Source: GM7GCV1 sp965221105
Lineage (GTDB): Bacteria; Pseudomonadota; Gammaproteobacteria; Pseudomonadales; GM7GCV1
NCBI GenBank assembly: GCA_965221105.1
Contig: OZ244871.1
Span: 1,984,001 to 2,048,000, forward strand
Length of the DNA stretch: 64,000 nt
Direction: 5' to 3'
Shown: positions 8,402 through 17,317 of the stretch, piece after piece
Layout of the letters: each line of letters starts with the position of its first letter
How positions within the stretch are numbered: the first letter of the stretch is position 1
The notes under the pieces: generated by a model
Database searches by the model: none
What the model saw: only the letters and a program-made list of their open reading frames with translations
What the model was told of the DNA's origin: nothing
Made by a program: the position numbers and the translations under genes

Positions 8402-9508
8402 TTAACCGGCGGCGACCGCAACTTCAGCCGCGTCGGCCGGGTAATACTGCTCATCGACCTCCAGGGTCCAGCCAAATGGGTCGGCCTCGCGTCTCTCCTG
8501 AATGGCCAGCAACGCATTCCGCAGTTCTGCGGCGATGTGATCCACCTCGCTGAGCCGGTACTCGGTTCCGTCGGCATCTGCGATCACACTGATCGGGCTT
8601 ACGATGGCCGCGGTTCCACAGGCAAAGGCTTCGGTAATGGAACCTGCCTGTATACCTTCAAGCACCTCGGCAATGGGCAGGTTGCGCTCCGTGACCGTTA
8701 TGCCCTTGTACTGCGCCAGCTTGAGAATGGAGTCGCGGGTAATCCCTGCCAGAAAGGAACCGGTGAGTTCAGGGGTATGCAACTCACCGTCCATGAGTAC
8801 AAAGAAGTTCATTCCGGAGAGCTCTTCGATGTATTTCATCTCCACCGGGTCCAGCCAGAGTGACTGATCGTAGCCACGGTTCTGAACCTGGCGAGCAGAC
8901 TGCAACGCGGCGGCGTAGTTGCCACCTGTTTTGGCCGCACCGGTTCCCCCGCGTGCTGCCCGGCACGCAGTACGTTCAATCTGTATGCTCATGTGGCCAG
9001 CATGGTAGATTGCCGACGGACTGGAGATCACGAGAAAGATGAAGCTGTCAGAGACCCCCATTCCCAGATTGGATTTGGTGCCAATCAGGAATGGTCTCAG
9101 ATAGAGGGACTCGCCAGAATTACCGGGTATACATGGCTCGGCGTGAGCGGTAACTAACCCTATGCCATCCATGTAGATGTCTTCAGGAACGTCAATCATG
9201 CACATGCGTTCGGCAGAACGGTTCATGCGCTTAAGGTTGTCCAGTGGGCGAAAGAAGCTCGCGCGACTGCTGCCGACCCGATAGGCCTTGAGACCCTCGA
9301 ACACCCCCTGGGCGTAATGCAGTACCTTGGCTGCGGGGTCAAGCTCAATGGTGCGGTAAGGTGTCAGTTCCGCCCTGTGCCAGATGCCGTCGAGGTAGTC
9401 TGCCCGGTACATGATGGGTACCTTGAGCTGGCCGAAATCCAGTTTTTCCGGCAGTACAAACTGCTCCAGTGCACTGGCGACATCCGAACTAACCTGATAA
9501 TGACCCAT
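8402..9508 (-). CDS. ilvE: Branched-chain amino acid aminotransferase
   Basis: Class IV PLP enzyme that moves the amino group between glutamate and the keto acids of leucine, isoleucine and valine. 368 residues is the length of the longer (BCAT2, eukaryote-like) subgroup. Family features are AQGVFEGLKAYR near residue 70, RPFLIGTKSNLG, and AAKTGGNYAAALQSA with the Schiff-base lysine. ELSGMNFF and GTAAIVSPI follow toward the C-terminus. It is monocistronic: transcription runs toward the transposase, whose stop is 130 bases away on the other strand. The start ATG at 9508 fits the family N-terminus. Confidence 0.92.
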   Translation of the reverse strand: MGHYQVSSDVASALEQFVLPEKLDFGQLKVPIMYRADYLDGIWHRAELTPYRTIELDPAAKVLHYAQGVFEGLKAYRVGSSRASFFRPLDNLKRMNRSAERMCMIDVPEDIYMDGIGLVTAHAEPCIPGNSGESLYLRPFLIGTKSNLGMGVSDSFIFLVISSPSAIYHAGHMSIQIERTACRAARGGTGAAKTGGNYAAALQSARQVQNRGYDQSLWLDPVEMKYIEELSGMNFFVLMDGELHTPELTGSFLAGITRDSILKLAQYKGITVTERNLPIAEVLEGIQAGSITEAFACGTAAIVSPISVIADADGTEYRLSEVDHIAAELRNALLAIQERREADPFGWTLEVDEQYYPADAAEVAVAAG

Positions 9509-10094
9509 CTCTGCGAATCCTGACGACGGCGGGTAAGCCGCGAGTTGAACAGGTAACCGATTATATTTGAGCTCACCAAATTTGCCATCCCCTTCAACAC
9601 TCCGAGTTCCAGCGTGCAGCGCAACACTGGGACGGGGGTTGGTACAAAAAGCCCGGCAAAGAACTCCCTGATTTTCTCATAAGGCACTACAGGGCCCGCC
9701 CAACCCAAAGACAGGGTGAGTGTTATGATAGGGTCCTGTAGGACGAGGTGGAAGCCAATGTGATCACATTCATTGATGTAGGCGATGCACCGCATTATCC
9801 ATAGTCCAAAAACACGAAACCCCGACCATAGGTCAGGCTTCGGAATTGGAGCGTCATTCCAACCCGAAGGCTGGAACACCGCATCGCGAGTGCAATACAA
9901 AAAACAGGCGTATTGTGCGAACTGCCATATTTCCCTGCGCCTGAGAAAATCAATCGGGCCGATCGGGAACAATGTGGTTGCGTGATGGACGGGCGCACAT
10001 ATAATCAGGCGTCGCACTCGGGTTGCGCAGCGGGTGTGCGGCGTCCCCGGTCCTCGCAGCTGTGCACCCACTACCGATACAATCAGGGTGAGTA
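9509..10094. other. 586-bp gap between ilvE and the aminotransferase
   Basis: The two flanking genes diverge, so both promoters belong here. One minus-strand frame is open across it, but it overlaps the starts of both neighbours, has no ribosome site and resembles no family I know. A hairpin (CTTCGG...CCGAAG with an inner TTGGA/TCCAA pairing) lies at 9838-9869. I see nothing else that can be supported. Confidence 0.4.
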
Positions 10095-11369
10095 ATGTCC
10101 GTGTTGTCACAATCACTCGAAGAGCTTCAGACTCTGGAATCCGAACTCGCTGAGTCATACCAGAACCTCCGGTCTCGAGGTCTCAAGCTGGACATGACCC
10201 GCGGCAAACCCTCAGCAGAGCAAGTGATGCTCTCCGATTCTCTGGATGGGGTACTCGGGGGTAACTACCGAAGTGCCTCTGGAGAGGATACCCGCAACTA
10301 TGGCAACCTGAGGGGCATTGATGAAATGCGTGCGCTGGGCGGCGCGCTTCTCGGCGTACCTGCAGCCAATGTGATCGCGGCCGGGAATTCCAGTTTGACG
10401 TTGATGTATCTGTGCATGGTCCAGGCGGCCCAGATCGGCAGTGAACAGAACGGCGCCTGGAACAAGGTTGTGGAACGGCCGCGCATGATATGCCCGGCTC
10501 CCGGGTATGATCGGCATTTCAGGCTCTGTGAGCATCTCGGTGTGGACATGGTCACTGTGGACATGGGCGCGGACGGACCAGATATGGATGCGGTTGAAGC
10601 CCTTGTGCGTGATCATGAAGACATCGTGGGGCTGTGGTGCGTGCCCAAATACTCGAACCCCACCGGTGTGGTATACAGTGAGGAGACCGTTGATCGCATT
10701 GCCCGCTTGGGTGCGTTCGCCCAGCCCTGGTTCCGGGTGTTGTACGACAACGCCTATGCCGTTCATGGTTTGGGCAAACGCCCTGCACAGCTCACTGATA
10801 TCTGGAAACGGTGTCAGGTTCACGGAACCCTGGACAGTGTCTGGCAATTTGCCTCCACCTCAAAGATCAGTTTTGCCGGGGGTGGGGTATCTTTCGTTGC
10901 CGGCTCGGATGCCAACCTCGCTGATCTGGAACAGCTCCTGGGCGTGATGACCATCGGTTTTGACAAGGTCAACCAGCTTCGTCATGCGCGCCTGTTTCCG
11001 GACCTGTCAGCCCTCGAGACCCACATGCGGAAACATGCCGAGATTCTCAGGCCGAAATTTGCTGCCGTTGAAGAGGCCCTGCAGTCCGAACTTTCAGAGT
11101 ACGGCCACTGGAATTCGGCAGATGGCGGCTATTTCGTCTCCTTTGATACCCATCCGGGGGTGGCCGCGGAAGTGGTTCGTCTGGCCGCGGACGCGGGAGT
11201 CAAGTTGACGCCGGCAGGTGCCACCTTCCCCTATGGACATGATCCGCAGGACCGCAATATCCGCATTGCGCCCTCGATGCCACCACTGGACGAAGTCCGT
11301 CAGGCAATGGAAGTTTTTGTGGTCTGTGTGCAGCTGGCCACTGTTCGCAGGGAGCTGGCAGATTCCTGA
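10095..11369 (+). CDS. PLP-dependent aspartate-type aminotransferase (Asp_aminotransf family)
   Basis: 424 residues of a fold-type I aminotransferase. It belongs to the subgroup whose best-known members are corynebacterial AspT-like enzymes (PF12897). Marks are LDMTRGKPSAEQ at the N-terminus, NYGNLRGIDEMRAL, PGYDRHF, WCVPKYSNPTGVVYS with the conserved Asn-Pro, VLYDNAYAVHGL with the PLP-binding Asp and Tyr, and STSKISFAGGG with the Schiff-base lysine. RIAPSMPP near the end supplies the carboxylate-binding Arg. AGGGTGAG precedes the ATG. The exact substrate (aspartate, or another acidic or aromatic amino acid) is not settled by sequence. It converges with the DUF1820 gene 12 bases downstream. 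Confidence 0.85.
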   Translation: MSVLSQSLEELQTLESELAESYQNLRSRGLKLDMTRGKPSAEQVMLSDSLDGVLGGNYRSASGEDTRNYGNLRGIDEMRALGGALLGVPAANVIAAGNSSLTLMYLCMVQAAQIGSEQNGAWNKVVERPRMICPAPGYDRHFRLCEHLGVDMVTVDMGADGPDMDAVEALVRDHEDIVGLWCVPKYSNPTGVVYSEETVDRIARLGAFAQPWFRVLYDNAYAVHGLGKRPAQLTDIWKRCQVHGTLDSVWQFASTSKISFAGGGVSFVAGSDANLADLEQLLGVMTIGFDKVNQLRHARLFPDLSALETHMRKHAEILRPKFAAVEEALQSELSEYGHWNSADGGYFVSFDTHPGVAAEVVRLAADAGVKLTPAGATFPYGHDPQDRNIRIAPSMPPLDEVRQAMEVFVVCVQLATVRRELADS

Positions 11370-11381
11370 ATCGTTTCCAGA

Positions 11382-11726
11382 CTACTTCTCGGAATTTGGA
11401 CCCGATTGGGCACCGGAACCCTGGAAGGGGAACTGAGCAATTTTGTCCGAGGATTTAATGTCCGTCACCTTGACCTGCCCCTCCCGCTCAACTTCGTCGA
11501 CGCGGATCACCGAGTGCATGGGGATGAATGAGCGCTTGACGCTCGAAAACTCGTTTTTCAGTTTCTCCTCGGCCGGGTCCACAATCATTTGCGTGCGTTC
11601 ACCAAAGACGAAATCCTCAACTTCGATGAACCCCATCAAATCACTCTGGAAAATATGGCGGGCATAGACTTCGTAGACTTGCCCCTGACTATAGAAAACG
11701 ACTTTATAGACTGGCTGATCGGCCAT
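11382..11726 (-). CDS. DUF1820 family protein
   Basis: Small cytoplasmic protein conserved in gammaproteobacteria, function unknown. The start at 11726 is chosen because MADQPVYKVVFYSQGQVYEV is the conserved family N-terminus and an AAGAGAG-type site lies just upstream; a longer frame to 11882 adds unrelated residues. The body contains GFIEVEDFVFGERTQMIVDP and RSFIPMHSVIRVDEVE, both typical of the family. The last dozen residues (SGAQSGPNSEK) are probably disordered. It is divergent from miaB, with about 280 bases between the two starts. Confidence 0.82.
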   Translation of the reverse strand: MADQPVYKVVFYSQGQVYEVYARHIFQSDLMGFIEVEDFVFGERTQMIVDPAEEKLKNEFSSVKRSFIPMHSVIRVDEVEREGQVKVTDIKSSDKIAQFPFQGSGAQSGPNSEK

Positions 11727-12009
11727 GACTGCTCTCTTTCTCGACTCTGTTCGGGAGGGCCCCGAAAAACGGGAGGACCCTGAAAAAAAGGGGGCGTGCA
11801 TCATATCATAATGCAAACGGCTGCCGCTGCAGCAACCTTCTTGCTGCCCCAGACACCGATCGATATTGGGCTGGCGACTCATTTTAAAAGATCTGAATGA
11901 GGAAAACGCAGTTCGATCTGGTCCTTCAGATCAGATGCCGATAGCTGGATTTATGCAGTGTCATCGCTATAATCCGCCGTCCGCCGCCACTGCTCCTGCC
12001 AAGCACGCC

Positions 12010-13335
12010 ATGAAGAAGCTCTTTGTCGAGACCCACGGTTGCCAGATGAACGAATACGACTCTGCGCGCATGCGTGACCTTCTCGGCGACAGCCATGGGC
12101 TTGTTGAAACCGGCCAGGCTGAGAACGCAGATGTGATTCTGCTCAACACCTGCTCGATTCGTGAGAAGGCGCAGGAAAAAGTGTTCCATCAGCTTGGCCG
12201 CTGGAAGAGACTCAAGGAGCAGAACCCGGCTCTTCTCATTGGCGTCGGTGGTTGTGTTGCCAGTCAGGAGGGTGAGGCGATTGCCCGGCGTGCGCCTCAC
12301 GTTGACCTGATCTTTGGTCCGCAGACCTTACATCGTCTGCCGGAGATGATCAGCGAACGCCGCCGGGATGATGGAACCACGGTCGTGGATATCAGTTTCC
12401 CCGAGATCGAAAAGTTTGACCGCCTCCCCGAACCGGAGGCGGACGGCGTGAGCGCCTGTGTCACGATCATGGAAGGCTGTTCAAAGTACTGTACATTTTG
12501 CGTTGTGCCCTACACGCGTGGCGAAGAGGTCAGCAGACCCCTGATGGATGTGCTGGCCGAAGTGACTCATCTGGCGCTCCGGGGCGTGCGCGAGATCAAT
12601 CTGCTTGGCCAGAACGTCAATGCCTGGCGCGGCAGCCTGGTCGATGGCTCAGTTGGCCGCTTTTCCGATCTCCTGCCGCTGGTTGCCCAGATTGAGGGTA
12701 TTGACCGGATCCGCTTTACCACATCCCACCCGGTTGAGTTTACCGATGACCTGATTGAAGTGTTTGCCGAGGTCCCGGAGCTGGTGGACCATTTGCACCT
12801 GCCGGTGCAGAGCGGGTCGGACCGGATTCTGGCCCTGATGAAGCGCGGCCATATGGCACTAGAGTACAAGGCCAAAATTCGGGCACTGCGGCGGATTCGC
12901 CCAGACATCAGTCTGTCTTCGGATTTTATTGTCGGCTTTCCGGGAGAGACGGAGCAGGACTTCGAGGCCACCATGCAGTTGATCGAAGAGATCGGTTTCG
13001 ATACCTCTTTCAGTTTTATCTACAGTGCCCGGCCGGGTACTCCAGCGGCAGATGTACCAGACGAGACTTCAATGGGTGTCAAAAAAGCACGCTTGCAGCG
13101 CTTGCAGGCACGCATCCAGCAACAGGCTCGCCAGATCAGCCTGAATATGGTGGGGTCGCAACACACTGTGCTCGTCAGCGGCTACTCCAAAAAAGATCCC
13201 GGGTACTTGCAGGGACGGACCGAAAATAATCGTGTGGTCAATTTCCGCTGTGATGATGATTCCCTCATTGGTCAGTTTGCCCGAGTTGTAATTACCGAAG
13301 CACTGCCACATTCACTGCGGGCGCTGCTGCTGTAG
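12010..13335 (+). CDS. miaB: tRNA-2-methylthio-N6-dimethylallyladenosine synthase MiaB
   Basis: Radical-SAM methylthiotransferase that adds the 2-methylthio group to i6A37 of tRNAs reading UNN codons. The N-terminal UPF0004 domain has cysteines in VETHGCQMNEYDSAR, LLNTCSIREKA and GVGGCVASQEG. The radical-SAM cluster motif is GCSKYCTFC, and a TRAM domain closes the protein (HTVLVSGYSKKDPGYLQGR). The frame is open upstream to 11866, but MKKLFVETHGCQMNEYD is the family start, so 12010 is used, although no good ribosome site precedes it. In many relatives ybeZ-ybeY follow; here the next gene is a decayed membrane protein. Confidence 0.93.
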   Translation: MKKLFVETHGCQMNEYDSARMRDLLGDSHGLVETGQAENADVILLNTCSIREKAQEKVFHQLGRWKRLKEQNPALLIGVGGCVASQEGEAIARRAPHVDLIFGPQTLHRLPEMISERRRDDGTTVVDISFPEIEKFDRLPEPEADGVSACVTIMEGCSKYCTFCVVPYTRGEEVSRPLMDVLAEVTHLALRGVREINLLGQNVNAWRGSLVDGSVGRFSDLLPLVAQIEGIDRIRFTTSHPVEFTDDLIEVFAEVPELVDHLHLPVQSGSDRILALMKRGHMALEYKAKIRALRRIRPDISLSSDFIVGFPGETEQDFEATMQLIEEIGFDTSFSFIYSARPGTPAADVPDETSMGVKKARLQRLQARIQQQARQISLNMVGSQHTVLVSGYSKKDPGYLQGRTENNRVVNFRCDDDSLIGQFARVVITEALPHSLRALLL

Positions 13336-13489
13336 AACCGTAGCTTCGTCTTCTGACAATTTTGCCAGTCGCACCTGACTCATTCTTTTTGTGGAGGTAC
13401 GGTAAGTCAGTCATGTGCCCTGAGGCACGTACTCTCCTGAGCGGCTCAGCGTGGTGACAGCGAGTTGACAGTTGTGACGAGGTATCGAG

Positions 13490-14179
13490 ATGAGCCATGT
13501 TGCATTTGAGAAAACTCTGGCTTGGAGTGGCGCTGCCTGTGCTGTTCTTTTTTTGGGGCTTTTATATTGGGAGGGATGATGCCTGTCCCGGGTCCCTCGC
13601 TTTCAGCCGATCAGGTAGCAGCCAACTTCGCTGAGCATCGTATCGGTATGCGGGTCGGGATGGTGCTGATGGTGTGTGCCGCCGCCTGTTACGCCGCATT
13701 TGTTGCCATTGGCGCTGCCCAGACCAGCCGGATACCGGAGGCTTCAAAATCTGCGATGTATTGTCAGCTGGTAGGTGGTTCCGTCTCTGCGGTGACATTC
13801 ATGATACCAGCCTTCTTCTGGATCGTCGCAACCTTCAGACCTGGCAGGAATGTGGAACTGATTCCGCTGGCGAACGATCTTGCCTACGTCGCCGTTGTGT
13901 TTCCATGGATGCTCTTTTTGGTTCAAAACTGGTCCTTTGCGTAAGCAGTTCTGAATGATGATAGAGAAAATCCGCTGGTTGGCCCACATCAATGTGTGGG
14001 GATGTGTCGTATATTCACCAGCCGTATTTTTGCCGTTCTTTATGACTGGCCCATTCGCATGGAATGGAGTGTTCGTGTTGTACATACCAGGGCTGATGTT
14101 CACGATATGGTTTGCAGCAATGAGCCTAATGCTTGCACAGGTCGTTGACCGTAACCAGGACAGTGAGTTTCGAGCATGA
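13490..14179 (+). pseudogene. Decayed integral membrane protein (about 220 residues)
   Basis: Starts MSHVAFEKTLAWSGAACAVLF at 13490, loses frame at a T7 tract near 13553, then continues as GGMMPVPGPSLSADQVAANF to WMLFLVQNWSFA. A TAA at about 13942 interrupts AVLNDDRENPL, and after another shift it resumes as WLAHINVWGCVVYSPAVFLP and MTGPFAWNGVFVLYIPGL to the stop at 14179. The joined protein has about five hydrophobic segments and belongs to an uncharacterised membrane family. The first lesion is in a homopolymer and could be a sequencing error, but three lesions together argue for a true pseudogene. Confidence 0.7.
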
Positions 14180-14378
14180 CTTGAATCCCTGTACTTCAGG
14201 CATGAGCGCAGCAACTTTTTTCACGACCTGTCCGCACACTTGATCAGTATTTGGAACAGCTCACCCAGATTGAAAACGGTCTGTTGGACCGTCCTCATGC
14301 CGGATCGCATCCTTCGTTCGTCACAGTCCGCTTTCTGTGCACCCGAAATTGAGAAATTGGACTGTATTCATGCGGACA

Positions 14379-14855
14379 TCAGTGGCTTGGGTCCGCTGGT
14401 TCGCGAATGACAAGGGTGCCGGCAAGTTTATCGTGCCAGCCCTGCTTGCGCCTGTCACAGCCCACCCAGATGATGCCAAGTAGCAGGGGGACCACGGAGA
14501 CAGAGTAACCGAAATAGCGTCCAATCAGCTGGCCGTTTGATGCACGCTCGCCCGTTGAAGCATCGACGATACGGAGCTTGAACAGAATTTTTCCGGGTGT
14601 TGCGGATCTATATATCCAGAAGGCAATGACAGCCACGGCCGGGAACAGCGAGCTGAGCAGGAAATCCCAGGGCCCAGCAATCAAATCCGGGCTGTGCCAG
14701 TAGGCTGGACCATAGATCAGGTTGAGCAGGGGGGAGGTAATGACTCCAATGAGCAGAATATCGACGAGGGCGGCTGCCACTCGGACCCAGAAACCGGCGT
14801 ACTCCATATTCTGGGTGCCCATGGATTTCGGTACATTGGCATATTGGTCTGACAC
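14379..14855 (-). CDS. RDD family membrane protein
   Basis: 158-residue inner-membrane protein with the RDD domain. The core is EYAGFWVRVAAALVDILLIG with the first helix, then a hydrophobic stretch LLSSLFPAVAVIAFWIY, the motif SATPGKILFKLRIVDAST and a last helix ending in RKQGWHDKLAGTLVI, which is diagnostic. Function is unknown in general; some family members have been linked to ion transport. It is followed downstream by about 200 bases that carry no gene. Confidence 0.85.
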   Translation of the reverse strand: MSDQYANVPKSMGTQNMEYAGFWVRVAAALVDILLIGVITSPLLNLIYGPAYWHSPDLIAGPWDFLLSSLFPAVAVIAFWIYRSATPGKILFKLRIVDASTGERASNGQLIGRYFGYSVSVVPLLLGIIWVGCDRRKQGWHDKLAGTLVIREPADPSH

Positions 14856-14977
14856 GGTAATTTCTCGTCTACCTGCTCAGGACCGGGCCGCCCGGAAATC
14901 GGAGGTTGCCCGAGACACCAGACTCTCAAAACCAACCAGACTCGTCAATATCTTCAAATGCTTTTCGGCTTTATGGA

Positions 14978-16540
14978 CTAATGGTCAGATGCCCTGTCGG
15001 CACCCACGCCGGTCATGGCACGCACGTACTGGTCGCTGAAGGCATCTTCTTCTTCCTGGGCGCTGGCACTGTTATCAGTCACTGAAACCAGCCAGATAGT
15101 GATAAAACACAGGCTCATGGAAAACAGGGCAGGGTAGCGGTAGGGGAATATGGCTGTCTCGTTGCCCAGGATATCGACCCAGACAATGGGCCCCAGAATC
15201 ACCAGCGCAACCGAACTGAGCAGCCCAGCCCAACCTCCGAAGACCGCACCCCGGGTCGACAGTTTTTTCCAGTACATGGACAAAAACAGAATGGGGAAGT
15301 TGGCACTGGCAGCGATGGCGAACGCCAGACCGACCATAAAGGCAATGTTCTGCTGCTCAAAGAGAATCCCCAGAAGCACCGCTACAACACCCAGACCAAT
15401 GGTTGTCAACTTGGATACCCGGACTTCCCGGGTTTCGCTGACATCACCTCGTCTGATGACGTGGGCGTAGAGGTCGTGGGACACAGCCGTGGCTCCGGCG
15501 AGGGTAAGCCCTGACACGACCGCCAGGATGGTTGCAAAGGCGACCGCTGAGATGAAACCAAGAAAGATATCCCCGCCCAGGGCTTGTGAGAGATGAATGG
15601 CAGCCATGTTGTCTCCACCGATCAGCCTGCCATCGCTGTCAGTGACCTCGGGATTTGCTGCCAGAAACACAATGGCACCGAAGCCAATTACAAAGGTTAA
15701 CAGGTAGAAATAGCCGATAAATCCGGTGGCGTAGAACACGGAACGGCGCGCCTGAATCGCATCGGGTACGGTGAAGAAACGCATCAGAATATGGGGCAGG
15801 CCCGCGGTACCGAACATCAGGGCCAGAGCCAGCGAGATTGCCGAGATCGGGTCGGACACCAGCCCGCCGGGTGCCATGATTGCATCACCGAGTGTATGCA
15901 CGGCGACAGCTGACTCAAACATCAGGTTGAGAGAGAAATCCATCCCGGCCAGCACCAGAAAAGCCAGAAAAGTGGCACCGGACAGCAGCAGAACCGCTTT
16001 GATGATCTGTACCCAGGTGGTCGCCAGCATTCCGCCAAAGGCGACGTAGGTAACCATAAGGACGCCCACCAGAATCACGGCTATTTCGTAAGGCAGGCCA
16101 AACAGAACCTCAATGAGCTTGCCTGAACCAACCATTTGGGCGATCAGGTACAGGAGTACCACGGATAGGGATCCAAAAGCCGAAACCAGGCGAATGGGAC
16201 GTTGCTGCAACCGGAACGACGCCACATCGGAGAAATTGTAGCGTCCCAGGTTTCGCAATCGTTCCGCCAGCAAAAACAGAATAATGGGCCAGCCGACCAG
16301 AAACCCAATGGAATACAGCAGGCCATCAAAGCCCGACAGGAACACCAGTCCCGAGATACCAAGAAATGAGGCTGCGGACATATAGTCACCAGCAATGGCC
16401 AGGCCGTTCTGGAAGCCGGTGATCCCTCCGCCGGCTGAGTAGTAGTCACGGGCGGATCGGCTGCGTCTGGAGGCCCACCAGGTTATGCCCAGGGTGGCGG
16501 AGACAAACGCCAGAAACATTGCAATGGCGGTGAAGTTCAT
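14978..16540 (-). CDS. actP: Acetate/glycolate-type sodium:solute symporter ActP
   Basis: 520-residue member of the sodium:solute symporter family with about 13 membrane segments. ActP-specific features include WWASRRSRSARDYYSAGGGI, FQNGLAIAGDYMSAASFLGI, FSDVASFRLQQRPIRLVSAF, GTAGLPHILMRFFTVPDA and LAGATAVSHDLYAHVIRRG. It is expected to import acetate or other short monocarboxylates with a cation. It is preceded by a DUF485 gene (44 bases apart), the usual actP partner, so the two form an operon. Substrate is inferred from the pairing. No acs gene is nearby. Confidence 0.88.
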   Translation of the reverse strand: MNFTAIAMFLAFVSATLGITWWASRRSRSARDYYSAGGGITGFQNGLAIAGDYMSAASFLGISGLVFLSGFDGLLYSIGFLVGWPIILFLLAERLRNLGRYNFSDVASFRLQQRPIRLVSAFGSLSVVLLYLIAQMVGSGKLIEVLFGLPYEIAVILVGVLMVTYVAFGGMLATTWVQIIKAVLLLSGATFLAFLVLAGMDFSLNLMFESAVAVHTLGDAIMAPGGLVSDPISAISLALALMFGTAGLPHILMRFFTVPDAIQARRSVFYATGFIGYFYLLTFVIGFGAIVFLAANPEVTDSDGRLIGGDNMAAIHLSQALGGDIFLGFISAVAFATILAVVSGLTLAGATAVSHDLYAHVIRRGDVSETREVRVSKLTTIGLGVVAVLLGILFEQQNIAFMVGLAFAIAASANFPILFLSMYWKKLSTRGAVFGGWAGLLSSVALVILGPIVWVDILGNETAIFPYRYPALFSMSLCFITIWLVSVTDNSASAQEEEDAFSDQYVRAMTGVGADRASDH

Positions 16541-16583
16541 GGATCAGACTGTCGGGTTTCTCAGGTTTCCCGGTTGTGCGGGC

Positions 16584-16928
16584 CTATCTGCCTTGATCTG
16601 CTCTCAGGGATAAGACATGCGCGTCTGATGCCGCGACCACCTCGTCGGTCAATTGGTCGAAGGAGGTGTTGGCCCGGTGCACATACATTCCAGTGAGCAC
16701 GATGGTAAAAATGATCACTGCAAGCCCTAATGGGATGCCCCAGGATATGATTGAGCCTGCAGCAATCTTGTGTGCCAGCACCTCCGGGTAGAAGGCCACA
16801 AGAAGAATGAAGGCAAAGTACACACACCACATCAGACCACATAGAGTCCAGCTGAGTCGGGCCTTGCTGCGAATCAGCACATGGAATTTCGGGTTGTTCC
16901 TTATGTGATCGTAGTGATGTTCGCTCAT
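16584..16928 (-). CDS. DUF485 membrane protein (ActP partner, YjcH-like)
   Basis: 114 residues with two membrane helices, around residues 27-48 (LCGLMWCVYFAFILLVAFY) and 62-85 (ISWGIPLGLAVIIFTIVLTG). The N-terminal NPKFHVLIRSKARLSW is the DUF485 signature. Such proteins are almost always cotranscribed with actP; their role is not firmly known. Its ATG overlaps by 4 bases the end of an nhaA fragment, so the natural upstream sequence, possibly including the promoter, seems to have been replaced. Confidence 0.85.
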   Translation of the reverse strand: MSEHHYDHIRNNPKFHVLIRSKARLSWTLCGLMWCVYFAFILLVAFYPEVLAHKIAAGSIISWGIPLGLAVIIFTIVLTGMYVHRANTSFDQLTDEVVAASDAHVLSLRADQGR

Positions 16929-17212
16929 ATGCCCGCCTGTCCCCTCAAAGGTGCTGCTGCATGTGCCCTGTTCCGGCTTTGGTAGCGCAAGGCTGATCGA
17001 GCTTCCTGGCCCCGGATGTCGATGTCGAGACTGGCGTTGAGAATCAGGTAGCCGACAAAACCAGATGCGAGAGAGCCAACACTAATGCCCAGCCGTTCAT
17101 CGGACAGCACATCGACGCCAGTTTCCTCAAAGGCCAGAGAACTGATGAACAGGCTCATGGTAAACCCGATACCACAGAGCGCCGGTTGTCTGTGTTCAAT
17201 CTGCATGATCAC
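16925..17212 (-). pseudogene. C-terminal fragment of Na+/H+ antiporter NhaA
   Basis: Residues PALCGIGFTMSLFISSLAF and LGISVGSLASGFVGYLIL match the last two transmembrane segments of NhaA. The other roughly 300 residues are absent, and upstream (17213-17317) there is nothing similar. The frame runs on past the NhaA end in a basic tail and overlaps the DUF485 start. It is a remnant, not a functional transporter. Confidence 0.75.
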
Positions 17213-17317
17213 TGGTTCCAGTCAGTTGAAGTTGTTGATGTGCCAATCGGAGTTCAGATAATACCAAGAGTATCCCTGCAACAATATTAATATCGTGCAC
17301 ATGTGTACATTATTGGC

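Noticed and set aside
9364..10158. Long minus-strand open frame across the ilvE upstream region
   Set aside because: It overlaps the starts of both neighbouring genes, has no ribosome site, is rich in Trp, Cys and Arg in no family pattern, and matches no protein I know.
11866..12009. Upstream extension of miaB
   Set aside because: The added 48 residues are not part of the family and overlap the promoter region of the divergent DUF1820 gene.
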